A stretch of DNA of 64,000 nt from Pseudomonas sp. BN102 (GCF_029871245.1 NZ_SSON01000077.1:238204-302203); one strand, 5' to 3'. Shown: positions 48,638-58,528, numbered from the stretch's first letter. The notes: generated from the sequence alone by a model not told the origin. A program made the numbers and translations.

Positions 48638-50124
48638 GGCGAGAACTCCTCGAGCAACTGACGAATGGTCGGAATCAGGTCACTGGCTGCCAGCCCACGG
48701 CCCTGCCGGGCCAGGCTTTCGCCAGCGCCCGCATGCAGCCAGACGGCCAGGCTGGTGGCGGCGAAGCCGTCCATCCCCTGAGCCATCAGGGCGCCTATCA
48801 GCCCGGCGAGTACATCGCCGAGCCCGGCCCCCGCCATAACAGGATGGCCACGATCACAGAGGGCAAGGCGGCCGTCAGCCGCCGCCACCAGGCTGCCGGC
48901 GCCCTTGAGCAGGACCACGGCATTGAATTTGTGCGCCAGGCCCAGGGCGGCTCGCGGCCTGTCGGCCTGTACCTCGGCGGTCGGGATACCCAGCAGGCGT
49001 GCGGCTTCGCCCGGATGCGGGGTAATCACACAGCCAGCGGGAAGCCGGACCTGCTCGCTGGCCAGCAGGTTCAGGGCATCGGCATCCCAGACCTGCGGCA
49101 CCGCCAGGCCAGCCACGGCGCTGAGCAGGCTGCGGCCCCAGGCGGCCTGGCCAAGCCCCGGCCCCACCACCAGGACATCGGCCTTCTCCGCCAGCCCCAG
49201 CAACTGGTTGGCGGAACTCACCCCGGCGCACATCACCTCCGGAAGGCGCGCCAGCGAAGCCGGCACATGCTCCGGACGGGTCGCCAGGGACACCAGGCCG
49301 GCGCCGCCGCGCAGCGCGCTTTCCGCCGACAGCAGCGACGCACCGCCCAGGCCACGGTCGCCTCCCACCACCAGCAGATGGCCGAACATGCCTTTGTGGG
49401 CGGTATGCGGGCGCGGCGCCAGACGCTGCAGGTTGCCGACAGCCATGCGTTCGGCCACCCGCGGCGTCGCCGCTACCAGGACGGGATCGGCCTGGAGATC
49501 GTCGAACATCAGCTCACCTACCTGGTTCGGCGCGTCGGCGGTGAACAGGCCCAGCTTCAGGCCGATGAAAGTCATCGTCAGGTCCGCGCGCACCGCCACG
49601 CCCAGCACGCGGCCGGTGTCGGCACAGAGCCCGGACGGGATGTCGATGGCCAGCACCGGCAGGCCACTGGCGTTGAGCAGGCGGATGACCTGGGCATAGG
49701 GCTCGCGTACGGCTCCAGACAGCCCGGTGCCCAGCAGGGCATCCACCACCACGCCTTCGAGGGCCGCACATTCGCTCCAGGGCTGGATGGCGATTCCGGC
49801 GGCAATCGCTTCGTCCCGCGCCAGCGCCGCATCGCCCGCCAGGGCATCCGCCGCGCCGACGGCCAGGATCTTTACCCGCCAGCCGGCGCGCTGGGCCAGC
49901 GCGGCCACCAGGTAACCATCTCCGGCATTGTTGCCACGCCCGGCTAGCACACTGAGGCAGCCGGCCTCCGGCCAGCGGCGGCGCAAGGCGCGCCAGGCCG
50001 CATGGGCGGCGCGTTGCATCAGCTCGAAACCCGGAGTGCCAGCGGCAATCAGGCGGGCGTCAAGGTCACGCACCTGGTCGGCGGAATGGAGCGAAAGGGG
50101 CAGGTCGTCGCGAGAAGGCAGCAT
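48625..50124 (-). CDS. nnr: Bifunctional NAD(P)HX epimerase / dehydratase
   Basis: Repairs hydrated NAD(P)H. 499 residues: N-terminal YjeF epimerase domain (about 10-215, with [16 protein letters not shown]) and C-terminal ribokinase-like dehydratase (about 225-495, with [29 protein letters not shown] and [22 protein letters not shown]). First gene of the nnr-to-hflC run; divergent from queG with 68 bases between the starts. Confidence 0.95.
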   Translation of the reverse strand: MLPSRDDLPLSLHSADQVRDLDARLIAAGTPGFELMQRAAHAAWRALRRRWPEAGCLSVLAGRGNNAGDGYLVAALAQRAGWRVKILAVGAADALAGDAALARDEAIAAGIAIQPWSECAALEGVVVDALLGTGLSGAVREPYAQVIRLLNASGLPVLAIDIPSGLCADTGRVLGVAVRADLTMTFIGLKLGLFTADAPNQVGELMFDDLQADPVLVAATPRVAERMAVGNLQRLAPRPHTAHKGMFGHLLVVGGDRGLGGASLLSAESALRGGAGLVSLATRPEHVPASLARLPEVMCAGVSSANQLLGLAEKADVLVVGPGLGQAAWGRSLLSAVAGLAVPQVWDADALNLLASEQVRLPAGCVITPHPGEAARLLGIPTAEVQADRPRAALGLAHKFNAVVLLKGAGSLVAAADGRLALCDRGHPVMAGAGLGDVLAGLIGALMAQGMDGFAATSLAVWLHAGAGESLARQGRGLAASDLIPTIRQLLEEFSPCLK

Positions 50125-50192
50125 TGGATTCGGTTACGGCAGCGAGGTCTGGCAGAATTATATCCACCTCGGCCCCGGTTTCCTGCCCCAGC

Positions 50193-51263
50193 ATGTCCCT
50201 CTCCACGCAAGATCTCGCATCACTCGCCCAATCCATCAAGGACTGGGGCCGCGAACTGGGCTTCCAGCAGGTGGGTATCACCGGGGTCGAGCTCGGCGAG
50301 CACGAAGGCCATCTGCAACGCTGGCTGGACGCCGGCTACCAGGGCGAGATGGATTACATGGCCGCCCACGGCAGCAAACGTTCGCACCCGGATGAGCTGG
50401 TCCCCGGCACCTTGCGGGTGATTTCCCTGCGCATGGACTACCTGCCCGGCGACAGCCGCATGGCCAAGGTCCTGGGCGAGCCGGAGAAGGCCTACGTCTC
50501 GCGCTACGCCCTGGGTCGCGACTACCACAAACTGATCCGCAAGCGCCTGCAGCACCTGGCCGAACGCATCGAGCAGGCCATAGGCCCGTTCAACTATCGC
50601 GCCTTCGTCGACAGCGCGCCGGTGCTGGAAAAAGCCATAGCCGAACAGGCGGGCCTGGGATGGATCGGCAAGAACACCCTGGTGCTCAACCGCAAGGCCG
50701 GCAGCTACTTCTTCCTCGGCGAACTCTTCGTCGACGCCCCCCTTCCAGTGGACCCGCCCCACGGCAGCGAGCACTGCGGGCGCTGCACGGCCTGCCTGGA
50801 CATCTGCCCCACCGCCGCCTTCGTCGGCCCCTACCAGCTGGACGCGCGGCGCTGCATTTCCTACCTGACCATCGAGTTCAAGGGCAGCATCCCCGAAGAC
50901 CTGCGCCCGCTGATCGGCAACCGCGTGTTCGGTTGCGATGACTGCCAGATGGTCTGCCCCTGGAACCGTTTCGCCCGTTCCACCGGTGAGGGTGACTTCC
51001 AGCCACGCCACGGCCTGGACAACGCCGAGCTGGCGGAGCTGTTCCGCTGGAGCGAGGAAGAGTTCCTCAGCCGCACCGAAGGCTCGCCGCTGCGCCGCGC
51101 CGGTTACGAGCGCTGGCTGCGCAACCTGGCGGTGGGCCTGGGCAACGCGCCCTCAAGTATCCCGGTGCTGGAGGCTCTGCGCCTGCGCCGCGAATACCCC
51201 TCGGCGCTGGTGCGCGAGCATGTGGAGTGGGCGCTTGCCCGCCACGGGGCGAGCGCAGCCTGA
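50193..51263 (+). CDS. queG: Epoxyqueuosine reductase QueG
   Basis: Cobalamin- and iron-sulfur-dependent enzyme for the last step of queuosine synthesis. 356 residues. Two [4Fe-4S] sites are visible: CGRCTACLDICPTAAF and FGCDDCQMVCPWNRF. The N-terminal half has the B12-binding fold with RYALGRDYHKLIRKRLQHLAE. The frame is open 23 codons further upstream; MSLSTQDLASLAQSIK fits the family but has a weak Shine-Dalgarno. Convergent with orn across a short palindrome. Confidence 0.95.
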   Translation: MSLSTQDLASLAQSIKDWGRELGFQQVGITGVELGEHEGHLQRWLDAGYQGEMDYMAAHGSKRSHPDELVPGTLRVISLRMDYLPGDSRMAKVLGEPEKAYVSRYALGRDYHKLIRKRLQHLAERIEQAIGPFNYRAFVDSAPVLEKAIAEQAGLGWIGKNTLVLNRKAGSYFFLGELFVDAPLPVDPPHGSEHCGRCTACLDICPTAAFVGPYQLDARRCISYLTIEFKGSIPEDLRPLIGNRVFGCDDCQMVCPWNRFARSTGEGDFQPRHGLDNAELAELFRWSEEEFLSRTEGSPLRRAGYERWLRNLAVGLGNAPSSIPVLEALRLRREYPSALVREHVEWALARHGASAA

Positions 51264-51273
51264 CTCAGAGCCT

Positions 51274-51291
51274 GCTCACGATATCGTGAGC
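51274..51291. repeat. Perfect 18-base palindrome between queG and orn
   Basis: GCTCACGATATCGTGAGC, fully symmetric, in a 34-base gap between the convergent queG and orn stops. Shares its core with the element at 4122-4153. Acts probably as a shared terminator stem, though no U-tract is seen. Confidence 0.65.
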
Positions 51292-51297
51292 GCCCTC

Positions 51298-51840
51298 TCA
51301 GACCTTGATGAAATGCTCGCGATAGTGCCGCAGCTCGGCGATCGAGTCGCGGATGTCGTCCATGGCCAGGTGGCTGCTGCTCTTCTTCACCCCGTCGCGC
51401 ACAGCGGGCGCCCAGCGCGCCGCCAGTTCCTTGAGGGTGGAGACGTCCAAGTTGCGGTAGTGGAAGTAGGCTTCCAGCTGCGGCATGTGGCGATAGAGGA
51501 AGCGGCGGTCCTGGCAGATGCTGTTACCGCAGATCGGCGACTTGCCCTTGGGCACCCACTGTTCAAGGAAGGTCAGGGTCTGCGCCTCGGCTTCAGCCAT
51601 GTTGATGACGCTCTCGCGCACCCGCTGGGTCAAACCGCTCTGGCCGTGCTGACGGGTATTCCACTCATCCATGCCGGCGAGGATCTCGTCGCTCTGGTGG
51701 ATCGCGATGGTCGGACCTTCGGCGAGCACATTGAGCTCGCTGTCGGTGACTATTGTCGCCATCTCGATGATGACGTCCGTGTCCGGGTTCAGTCCGGTCA
51801 TTTCCAGATCGATCCAGATCAGGTTCAGGGCATTCTGCAT
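51298..51840 (-). CDS. orn: Oligoribonuclease
   Basis: DEDDh 3'-5' exonuclease that degrades 2-5 base RNAs, including pGpG from c-di-GMP breakdown. 180 residues; [19 protein letters not shown] (metal motif) and [22 protein letters not shown] (His and Asp of the last motif) are intact. [14 protein letters not shown] is the family start with GGAG upstream; the frame extends ten codons more. Fits a genome with many c-di-GMP proteins (nicD, fimX). Confidence 0.97.
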   Translation of the reverse strand: MQNALNLIWIDLEMTGLNPDTDVIIEMATIVTDSELNVLAEGPTIAIHQSDEILAGMDEWNTRQHGQSGLTQRVRESVINMAEAEAQTLTFLEQWVPKGKSPICGNSICQDRRFLYRHMPQLEAYFHYRNLDVSTLKELAARWAPAVRDGVKKSSSHLAMDDIRDSIAELRHYREHFIKV

Positions 51841-51935
51841 ATTCGGTCTCCAGGGCGGGGCGCGCATTCTAGCTTAGAGCCTGCTGCTGCGGGCTGCGTG
51901 CTAAACTCGCGCGGTTTTTTCCAAGCGGACCGACC

Positions 51936-52967
51936 ATGGCCAAACGCCAACTCACCCGCCGGCAAAGCTGGCGCATCGAGAAAATCCAGGAAGAGCGCGC
52001 CGCCCGTGCGGCCAAGCGCGAATCCCGTGCGCTCGACGAACTCGAAGGCGGCGACCTCGGCCCCGAGCAGACCGGCCTGGTAATCGCCCACTTCGGCGTC
52101 CAGGTCGAGGTCGAGGCGCTGGAGGGCGAGCAGGCCGGGCAGATCGTGCGCTGCCACCTTCGCGCCAACCTGCCCACCCTTGTCACCGGCGACCGCGTGG
52201 TCTGGCGCGACAGCAACCAGGGCAGCGGCGTGATCGTCGCCCAGTTGCCGCGCAGCTCGGAGCTGTGCCGCCCGGACATGCGCGGGGTACTCAAGCCGGT
52301 GGCGGCCAACGTCGACCAGATCGTCATCGTCTTCGCACCCCTGCCCCATCCTCACGCCAACCTGATCGACCGCTACCTGATAGCCGCCGAGCACGCCGGC
52401 ATCCACCCGCTGTTGCTGCTGAACAAGGCCGACCTGGTGGACGAGCAGAACAGCGCCATGCTCGACGACCTGCTCGGCGTCTACCGCCACCTGGGCTATC
52501 CGCTATTGGAAGTGTCGGCGCGCCAGGGCGGCGGCATGGAAGACCTGATGACCCGGCTCGACGGCCATATCAGCGTGTTCGTCGGCCAGTCCGGGGTGGG
52601 CAAGTCGTCCCTGGTGAACAGCCTGCTGCCGGGCGTGGACACCCGCGTCGGCGCCCTCTCCGAACTCACCGGCAAGGGCACTCACACCACCACCACCGCG
52701 CGCCTGTTCCACTTCCCCGGCGGCGGTGAGCTGATCGACTCCCCCGGTATCCGCGAGTTCGGCCTGGGCCATGTCAGCCGTGACGACGTGGAAGCCGGCT
52801 TCATCGAATTCAGCGACTTGCTCGGCACCTGCCGCTTCCGCGACTGCAAGCACGACCGCGAGCCCGGCTGCGCCCTGCTCAAGGCCCTCGAAGACGGCCG
52901 CGTGCACCCGCAACGCATGGCCAGTTACCGGCATATCCTCGCCAGCCTGCCGCAGGACGAGTACTGA
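51936..52967 (+). CDS. rsgA: Ribosome small subunit GTPase RsgA
   Basis: 343 residues. Assembly factor of the 30S subunit. N-terminal basic stretch ([18 protein letters not shown]), OB fold (about 45-115), circularly permuted GTPase with NKADLVDEQ (G4) before [15 protein letters not shown] (G1) and SPGIREFGL (G3), and a C-terminal zinc site ([17 protein letters not shown]). Divergent from orn with a 95-base gap. Confidence 0.97.
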   Translation: MAKRQLTRRQSWRIEKIQEERAARAAKRESRALDELEGGDLGPEQTGLVIAHFGVQVEVEALEGEQAGQIVRCHLRANLPTLVTGDRVVWRDSNQGSGVIVAQLPRSSELCRPDMRGVLKPVAANVDQIVIVFAPLPHPHANLIDRYLIAAEHAGIHPLLLLNKADLVDEQNSAMLDDLLGVYRHLGYPLLEVSARQGGGMEDLMTRLDGHISVFVGQSGVGKSSLVNSLLPGVDTRVGALSELTGKGTHTTTTARLFHFPGGGELIDSPGIREFGLGHVSRDDVEAGFIEFSDLLGTCRFRDCKHDREPGCALLKALEDGRVHPQRMASYRHILASLPQDEY

Positions 52968-53028
52968 GCGCGCCATACCTGGCAGAAGGCAGGGTGCGGC
53001 TCTACCCCCCGCAGTCCCCATGAAACAG

Positions 53029-53054
53029 AAAGGCCACGCATTGCGTGGCCTTTT
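53029..53054. terminator. Bidirectional terminator of rsgA and motB
   Basis: AAAGGCCACGCA and TGCGTGGCCTTTT form a strong stem with T-tracts on both strands, between the convergent rsgA and motB. Confidence 0.88.
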
Positions 53055-53068
53055 CGTTTGTGTGCGGA

Positions 53069-54112
53069 TCACTGCCCCTTGGGCTCGTCCATGTTCAGCA
53101 CGCCGTCCTCGAAGATATTCAGCTTCTCGCGCAGTTCGCGCGGCTGGACGGGGGCAGCCGGTTTTTCCGCGGGCGCCGGCGGAGCCGCCCCTTCGACGGG
53201 CGGCTGGGGCTGCTCCGGCGCGGCAGGCTTGTCGCTGTCGCCCTGCTCGCCCTCGATGGCGCGCTGGGCCTTCTTGGTCAGCACGATGATGTCGATGCGG
53301 CGGTTGACCGGATTGAAGGGGTCCTTGCGGTCGAACAGCGCCGAAGAGGCATAACCCACCACTCGCGCCACCTGCTGCTCCGGATAACCGCCGGCGATCA
53401 GGGTGCGCCGCGCGGCGTTGGCGCGACCGGCGGACAGCTCCCAGTTGCCGAAATCGCCGTCACCGGCATACGGCTTGGCGTCGGTATGGCCGCTGATGCT
53501 GACCTTGTTCGGCACTGCCTTGATGGTTTCGGCAAGGATCAGCAGGATGTCCTCGAAGTAAGGTTGCAAGCGCGCGCTGCCGATGTCGAACATCGGCCGG
53601 TTGGCGGCGTCCATGATCTGGATGCGCAAGCCGTCCTGGGTGATCTCGAAGAGGATCTGGTCCTTGAACTTACGCAGCTCGGGGTTTTCTTCCACTTTGT
53701 TCTGCAGCTCCTGCAGCAGCAGTTCGAGGCGCTCGCGCTCGATCTGCTCGGCCAGGGTCTCGACCTGGCTGGCGTCCACCTTCTGCCGGTCATCCGCGTC
53801 CACCGCCGCCTCCTGGGCGTCGGGAGCGTCTTTCAGGTCCGGATTGAGGGTACGGTCGGGCGCCGGCGTCGGCGTACCGCCGAGATCGATGACGTAGGGG
53901 CTGGCGCTTTCGCTGAAACCTATGGGGTCCTTGAAGTAGCCGGAAATGGCCTTTTTCTGCTCGGGGGTGGCTGAGGACATCAGCCAGAGCACCAGGAAGA
54001 AGGCCATCATCGCCGTGGCGAAGTCGGCGAAGGCTATTTTCCAGGCGCCGCCGTGGTGACCGGCGGCGTAGCGCTTGACGCGCTTGACGATGATTGGCTG
54101 GTTGTTCTCCAT
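53069..54112 (-). CDS. motB: Flagellar motor stator protein MotB
   Basis: 347 residues. Short cytosolic start, one TM with the proton-binding Asp (KIAFADFATAMMAFFLVLWLMSSA), a plug/linker, and a C-terminal OmpA-like peptidoglycan-binding domain (SISGHTDAKPYAGDGDFGNWELSAGRANAARRTL). The last ~50 residues are Pro/Ala-rich with a charged end. Ten bases after motA. Confidence 0.95.
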   Translation of the reverse strand: MENNQPIIVKRVKRYAAGHHGGAWKIAFADFATAMMAFFLVLWLMSSATPEQKKAISGYFKDPIGFSESASPYVIDLGGTPTPAPDRTLNPDLKDAPDAQEAAVDADDRQKVDASQVETLAEQIERERLELLLQELQNKVEENPELRKFKDQILFEITQDGLRIQIMDAANRPMFDIGSARLQPYFEDILLILAETIKAVPNKVSISGHTDAKPYAGDGDFGNWELSAGRANAARRTLIAGGYPEQQVARVVGYASSALFDRKDPFNPVNRRIDIIVLTKKAQRAIEGEQGDSDKPAAPEQPQPPVEGAAPPAPAEKPAAPVQPRELREKLNIFEDGVLNMDEPKGQ

Positions 54113-54122
54113 GACTCAGCCT

Positions 54123-54974
54123 TCAGCTGCCGCGCACGGCCTGCTCCAGCTCGCTGAAGCTGGGGCGATGCGCCGGGAACAGCGTCTTGCGCCCGAACTC
54201 CACCGCCAGCGACGGCGGCATCCCGGACGCCGAAGCCACCAGGCAGGCCTTGATGGCCTCGAACACGTTCAGTTCCTCGCGGGCATCGTGCTCCAGGGAA
54301 ACCGACAGCGGGCCGAAGAAGCCATAGGCCGCGAGAATACCAAGGAACGTCCCCACCAGCGCCGCACCCACGTGCTGGCCGAGGGCGGCCTGCTCAGCCT
54401 CACCGAGCATGGCCATGGTGACCACGATGCCCAGTACCGCCGCGACGATACCAAAGCCCGGCAGGCCGTCGGCGATGCGGTTCACCGCGTGGGAAGGATG
54501 TTCCAGCTCTTCCTTCAGGCTGGCCAGCTCCATGTCGAACAGGCCCTCCAATTCATGGGGCGCCATATTGCCGGAGGACATGATGCGCAAGTAGTCGCAG
54601 ATGTAGGCGGTCATCCGCTCATCCTTGAGGATGCCCGGGTACTTGCTGAAGATCGGGCTGGCGGCGGCGTCCTCGATATCGGCCTCGATGGCCATCATCC
54701 CTTCGCGGCGACTCTTGTTGAGGATTTCGTAGAGCAGCCGCAGCACTTCCAGATAGAAACCATGGGTGAAGCGCGAGCTGAACATCTTCAGCGACTTCTT
54801 GAACACCGTCATGGTGGTGCTGCCCGGGTTGGCCTGCAGGAAGGCACCCAGCGCGGCGCCGCCGATGATCATGATCTCGAACGGTTGGATCAGCGCGGCG
54901 ATCTTGCCGTGGGAAAGGACGTATCCGCCGAGCACACTGGCGAATACGACGATGATGCCGAGGATTTTTGCCAT
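54123..54974 (-). CDS. motA: Flagellar motor stator protein MotA
   Basis: 283 residues with four membrane segments: two near the N-terminus (ILGIIVVFASVLGGYVLSHG, IMIIGGAALGAFLQAN) and two at about 165-220. The conserved proline motif before TM3 is ADGLPGFGIVAAVLGIVVTM. The cytosolic loop carries charged residues that touch FliG. Pseudomonas also has motCD elsewhere; the neighbours here, orn/rsgA/rhdA, identify the motAB pair. Confidence 0.95.
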   Translation of the reverse strand: MAKILGIIVVFASVLGGYVLSHGKIAALIQPFEIMIIGGAALGAFLQANPGSTTMTVFKKSLKMFSSRFTHGFYLEVLRLLYEILNKSRREGMMAIEADIEDAAASPIFSKYPGILKDERMTAYICDYLRIMSSGNMAPHELEGLFDMELASLKEELEHPSHAVNRIADGLPGFGIVAAVLGIVVTMAMLGEAEQAALGQHVGAALVGTFLGILAAYGFFGPLSVSLEHDAREELNVFEAIKACLVASASGMPPSLAVEFGRKTLFPAHRPSFSELEQAVRGS

Positions 54975-55028
54975 AGGAAGGAAGCTTGAAGGGTCAGTAG
55001 AAAGGGTTATGAAAAACAGCCCTTCTAA

Positions 55029-55055
55029 TTATCGGAAAATTTGCGCCAGACTATA
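55029..55055 (-). promoter_or_regulatory. Candidate sigma-28 (FliA) promoter of motAB
   Basis: On the minus strand TATA (55055-55052), a 15-base spacer and TCCGATAA (55036-55029) match the flagellar sigma-28 consensus TAAA-N15-GCCGATAA at ten of twelve positions. It is 55 bases upstream of motA and within the 117-base divergent gap with the HDOD gene. Confidence 0.6.
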
Positions 55056-55091
55056 GCCTGTTCCGGCGAAAAGCCAGATTGGCGCCCCCCT

Positions 55092-56615
55092 ATGTCAACC
55101 GCAAAGCCCATGCGACGCAGCCTCGACAGCTGGATCAAGCACCTCGACGGCGTGCGCCTGCCCGTTCCGGCCGCCAGCCATGAGAAAGTCCGCCGCGCCC
55201 TTGGCGACAGTCGCCGCTCCCTGCGCGACATCGCCGAGCTGACCCAGGACAGCCCCGCCCTCGCCCTCAGCCTGCTGCGCGAGGCCAATGCCGCCGGCAA
55301 CCTGCTGAGCAGCCCGGCGGAGAGCCTGGAGGTCGCCCTCAGCCGCCTGGGCCTGAAACGCGCCGAAACCCTGCTCAATCGATTGCCGGCTGTGCCCGAG
55401 GAGGAGATTCCCCAGGCCCTGCGCCAGTTGCAGCTGATCGGCCAGCATGCTGCGCAGCAGGCCAATGGCCTGTTCGCCGCACGCCTGGCGCGCCTCTGGC
55501 AGGAAATCCACTGGTGCAGCCTGCTCTTCCTCTCGCCCCTCTGGCCGCTGCTGGCCAGCCACCCGGAACTCTTCGCCACCTGGGAGAAACGCGTACTGGG
55601 TGAGGGAGAGCCGGCCGCCAAGGTCGAGCGCGAGCTGCTCGGCGTGCCGCTGCTGCGGCTCTGTCAGGCGCTGGCCGAACACTGGAGGCTTCCCGACTGG
55701 ATAATCCAGGGCTACCGCCTGCTCAGCGACGACCGCCGCCTGCTGGTCAAGGCCCTGCACATTGCCCGTGACAAGGAACACCCGCTGCACCAGCAACAAC
55801 AACTGGACGCCGATCCGGCCCTGAGCCGCTGGCTGACCCAGCCGAGCAACACGGTGCTTCTGGCCAACGGGCTGGCGGTCTCCGCCCACGCGGGCTGGGG
55901 CGATGACCACAGCCTGCGCTGGCAGCGTCTTAGCGGACTGTTCATGAAGCTGCCGCTGGACGAACTGCAGCAACTGGTCCACCAGCAGGCCGCGCAAAGC
56001 GCCCGCCTGCATGCCCGAGGCAACCTCTGGCACCCGGCCGAGGCCCTGCTTTGGCCCTGGAGCCAGCACCGCCTGCGCCCCGAACCGGCCGTCGCACTGC
56101 CTCCCAGCGCCGGCGCCCTGGAAGCCTGGCGCCGCCATTGCGCCGAGCTGCTCCACGACCCCAGCCCCTTCACCAATGTGGTGCAACTCAGCGCGTGCGC
56201 CCGTGATGCCCTGGAGAGCGGCGGCATGCGTCGGGTCCTGGTGCTGCTGGCTGACCGCAACCACAGCCGCTTGCTCGCCCAGCAGCAGGCCGGCCTGCCC
56301 AGGGAAGCCAGCGGCCTGCAGCTGGACCCCAGCCAGAGCCAGGTGCTGCGGCGCCTGCTCACCCAGCCCGGGCAACTGCGCCTCGGGCCGGACAACATGG
56401 CGCAATTCTCCGCCCTGCTCCCGGGCCAACTGAAGAGCCTGTTCCCGGGGCACCACCTGCTGCTGCGCTCGATCGCCGTGAACGGCCGGGTGGCGATGCT
56501 GGTGGTGGCCGACCAGGACGGCGCCCCCTTCGCCGACCTCAGCCTGCGCGCCTTTGCCAAGGCTGCGCAGTGCGTGGAACGCGCCCTTGCCAACTTCGCC
56601 AGCCGCGGCCGGTAG
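55092..56615 (+). CDS. HDOD-domain protein
   Basis: Cytosolic protein of 507 residues. The N-terminal ~330 residues are an HDOD domain, a helical HD-phosphohydrolase fold that lacks the catalytic His-Asp pair (LPVPAASHEKVRRALGDSRRSLRDIAELTQDSPALALSLLREAN, then LEVALSRLGLKRAETLL). The C-terminal part (about 345-505) looks GAF-like and ends in FAKAAQCVERALANF. HDOD proteins act as signalling scaffolds. Its divergence from motAB, with a shared control region, suggests a motility or surface-behaviour role. MSTAKPMRRS is chosen at 55092; the frame is open 17 codons further. Confidence 0.8.
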   Translation: MSTAKPMRRSLDSWIKHLDGVRLPVPAASHEKVRRALGDSRRSLRDIAELTQDSPALALSLLREANAAGNLLSSPAESLEVALSRLGLKRAETLLNRLPAVPEEEIPQALRQLQLIGQHAAQQANGLFAARLARLWQEIHWCSLLFLSPLWPLLASHPELFATWEKRVLGEGEPAAKVERELLGVPLLRLCQALAEHWRLPDWIIQGYRLLSDDRRLLVKALHIARDKEHPLHQQQQLDADPALSRWLTQPSNTVLLANGLAVSAHAGWGDDHSLRWQRLSGLFMKLPLDELQQLVHQQAAQSARLHARGNLWHPAEALLWPWSQHRLRPEPAVALPPSAGALEAWRRHCAELLHDPSPFTNVVQLSACARDALESGGMRRVLVLLADRNHSRLLAQQQAGLPREASGLQLDPSQSQVLRRLLTQPGQLRLGPDNMAQFSALLPGQLKSLFPGHHLLLRSIAVNGRVAMLVVADQDGAPFADLSLRAFAKAAQCVERALANFASRGR

Positions 56616-56810
56616 AGTCCATTCAGGGTCTTGCGAGCCAGAGAAGAACAAGGCGAAACGCAGTGAAGCGGAGTTACAGCCGAAGCGCGTTAGCCGCGGG
56701 TAGCTTTCCGAAGCCATTTCAACGCAGTTATTCCGACGCGCAACAGATTGTGAATAGGCTATTAGGCTTTCCGCTACAATTCGCCACTTTGTCTAATTCT
56801 GGAGGCTTCC
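56616..56810. other. Gap before rhdA with a structured repeat-like stretch
   Basis: The segment from about 56,628 to 56,765 (gtcttgcgagccagagaaga, caaggcgaaacgcagtgaag, ttcaacgcagttattccgac, attgtgaataggctattagg) resembles a recurring Pseudomonas intergenic element, to my recollection. No frame is supported. The rhdA ribosome site GGAGG (56801-56805) and a TACAAT at 56775-56780 that could be a -10 element lie at its end, but no good -35 is spaced correctly. Confidence 0.4.
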
Positions 56811-57626
56811 ATGTCCGCCTTCTCCAACCTGCCGCTGGTGATCGAACCGGCCGACCTGGCGCCCCTGCTCGACGCCGACAAGATGATCCTGGTCGATCTC
56901 ACCAGCGCCGCCCGCTACGCCGCAGGCCATATCCCGGGCGCCCGCTTCGTCGACCCGAAACGCACCCAGCTCGGCCAGCCGCCGGCCCCCGGCCTGGTGC
57001 CGGCCAAGGCCGACCTCGAGGCGCTGTTCGGCGAACTCGGCCACTGTAGCGATGCCACCTACGTGGTCTATGACGACGAAGGCGGCGGCTGGGCAGGCCG
57101 TTTCATCTGGCTGCTGGATGTCATCGGCCACCACCGCTACCACTACCTGAACGGCGGCCTGCACGCCTGGCTGGCTGAAAGCCGAGGGCTTTCCGAAGCC
57201 GTTCCGGCCCCCGTGGGCGGCCCGGTCGCCCTGACCCTGCACGACGAGCCCACCGCCAGCCGCGAGTACCTGCAGGGCCGCCTGGGCGCCAGCGACCTGG
57301 CCATCTGGGACGCCCGCGGCCCCGGTGAATACAACGGCACCAAGGTCCTGGCCGCCAAGGGCGGGCACATCCCGGGCGCGGTCCACTTCGAGTGGACCGC
57401 CGGCATGGACCCGGCCCGCGCCCTGCGCATCCGCACCGACATGGCCGAGGTGCTGCAATCCCTGGGCATCACCCCGGACAAGGAAATCGTCACCCACTGC
57501 CATACCCACCACCGCTCGGGCTTCACCTACCTGGTGGCCAAGGCCCTCGGCTATCCGCGGGTCAAGGGCTACGCCGGCTCCTGGTCCGAGTGGGGCAATC
57601 ATCCGGATACCCCAGTAGAACTCTGA
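56811..57626 (+). CDS. rhdA: Thiosulfate sulfurtransferase (rhodanese) RhdA
   Basis: 271 residues, two rhodanese domains. The catalytic loop in the second is CHTHHRSGFTY, with the Cys that forms a persulfide; the Azotobacter RhdA loop CQTHHRS is the close relative I recall. The first domain lacks a Cys at that spot, as usual. Moves sulfur from thiosulfate to cyanide or other acceptors; P. aeruginosa RhdA protects against cyanide. GGAGG six bases before the ATG. Followed 24 bases later by psd. Confidence 0.93.
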   Translation: MSAFSNLPLVIEPADLAPLLDADKMILVDLTSAARYAAGHIPGARFVDPKRTQLGQPPAPGLVPAKADLEALFGELGHCSDATYVVYDDEGGGWAGRFIWLLDVIGHHRYHYLNGGLHAWLAESRGLSEAVPAPVGGPVALTLHDEPTASREYLQGRLGASDLAIWDARGPGEYNGTKVLAAKGGHIPGAVHFEWTAGMDPARALRIRTDMAEVLQSLGITPDKEIVTHCHTHHRSGFTYLVAKALGYPRVKGYAGSWSEWGNHPDTPVEL

Positions 57627-57650
57627 GGCTCCATTCGCCAAGGAAACCCA

Positions 57651-58514
57651 ATGAAAGAACGCCTTTTCATCATCGGCCAGTACCTGCTGCCGCATAACCT
57701 GCTGTCGCGCCTGGCCGGCTGCATCGCCGAGTGCCGCGTGCGCTGGTTCAAGAACGCCTTCACCGCCTGGTTCGCCAAGCGCTATCAGGTGAACATGAGT
57801 GAAGCGCTGGTGGAGGATCTCAGCGCCTACGAACATTTCAACGCCTTCTTCACCCGCGCGCTCAAGCCCGGCGCGCGGCCGCTGGACGAAACCCCCGGCG
57901 CCATCCTCTGTCCGGCTGACGGCGCGATCAGCCAACTCGGCCCTATCGAGCACGGTCGCTGCTTCCAGGCCAAGGGCCACAGCTTCAGCGTGCTGGAACT
58001 GCTGGGTGGCGACGCCGAGCGCGCCGCCCCCTTCATGGGCGGCGAGTTCGCCACTGTCTACCTGTCACCCAAGGACTACCACCGGGTTCACGCGCCCTTG
58101 GGCGGTACGCTGCGGGAGATGGTCTATGTCCCTGGCAAACTCTTCTCGGTGAACCAGAGCACCGCGGAGAACGTGCCCGAGCTCTTCGCCCGTAACGAGC
58201 GGGTGGTCTGCCTGTTCGATACCGAGCGCGGCCCCATGGCCGTGGTGCTGGTGGGCGCGATGATCGTCGCCTCCATCGAGACCGTCTGGGCCGGCCTGGT
58301 CACCCCGCCGAAGCGCGAGCTGAAAACCTTCAGCTACGACGAAGCGGCGCGCGCGCCCATCCGCCTGGAAAAAGGTGACGAAATCGGCCGCTTCAAACTG
58401 GGCTCCACCGCTATCGTCCTGTTCGGCCCGGACCAGGTGCGCTGGGCCGAGAGCGCCTGGCCCGGCAGCCAGGTACGCATGGGCGAACTGTTCGCGCTGC
58501 CCCGGAACGCCTGA
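57651..58514 (+). CDS. psd: Phosphatidylserine decarboxylase
   Basis: Membrane enzyme making phosphatidylethanolamine. 287 residues as one proenzyme; it self-cleaves at the Ser of LGST (in FKLGSTAIVLF) to form the pyruvoyl group. Asp/His triad region is DGAISQLG and PKDYHRVHAPLGG. Same order rhdA-psd as P. aeruginosa. Confidence 0.96.
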   Translation: MKERLFIIGQYLLPHNLLSRLAGCIAECRVRWFKNAFTAWFAKRYQVNMSEALVEDLSAYEHFNAFFTRALKPGARPLDETPGAILCPADGAISQLGPIEHGRCFQAKGHSFSVLELLGGDAERAAPFMGGEFATVYLSPKDYHRVHAPLGGTLREMVYVPGKLFSVNQSTAENVPELFARNERVVCLFDTERGPMAVVLVGAMIVASIETVWAGLVTPPKRELKTFSYDEAARAPIRLEKGDEIGRFKLGSTAIVLFGPDQVRWAESAWPGSQVRMGELFALPRNA

Positions 58515-58528
58515 CCCGGTATCGATCC

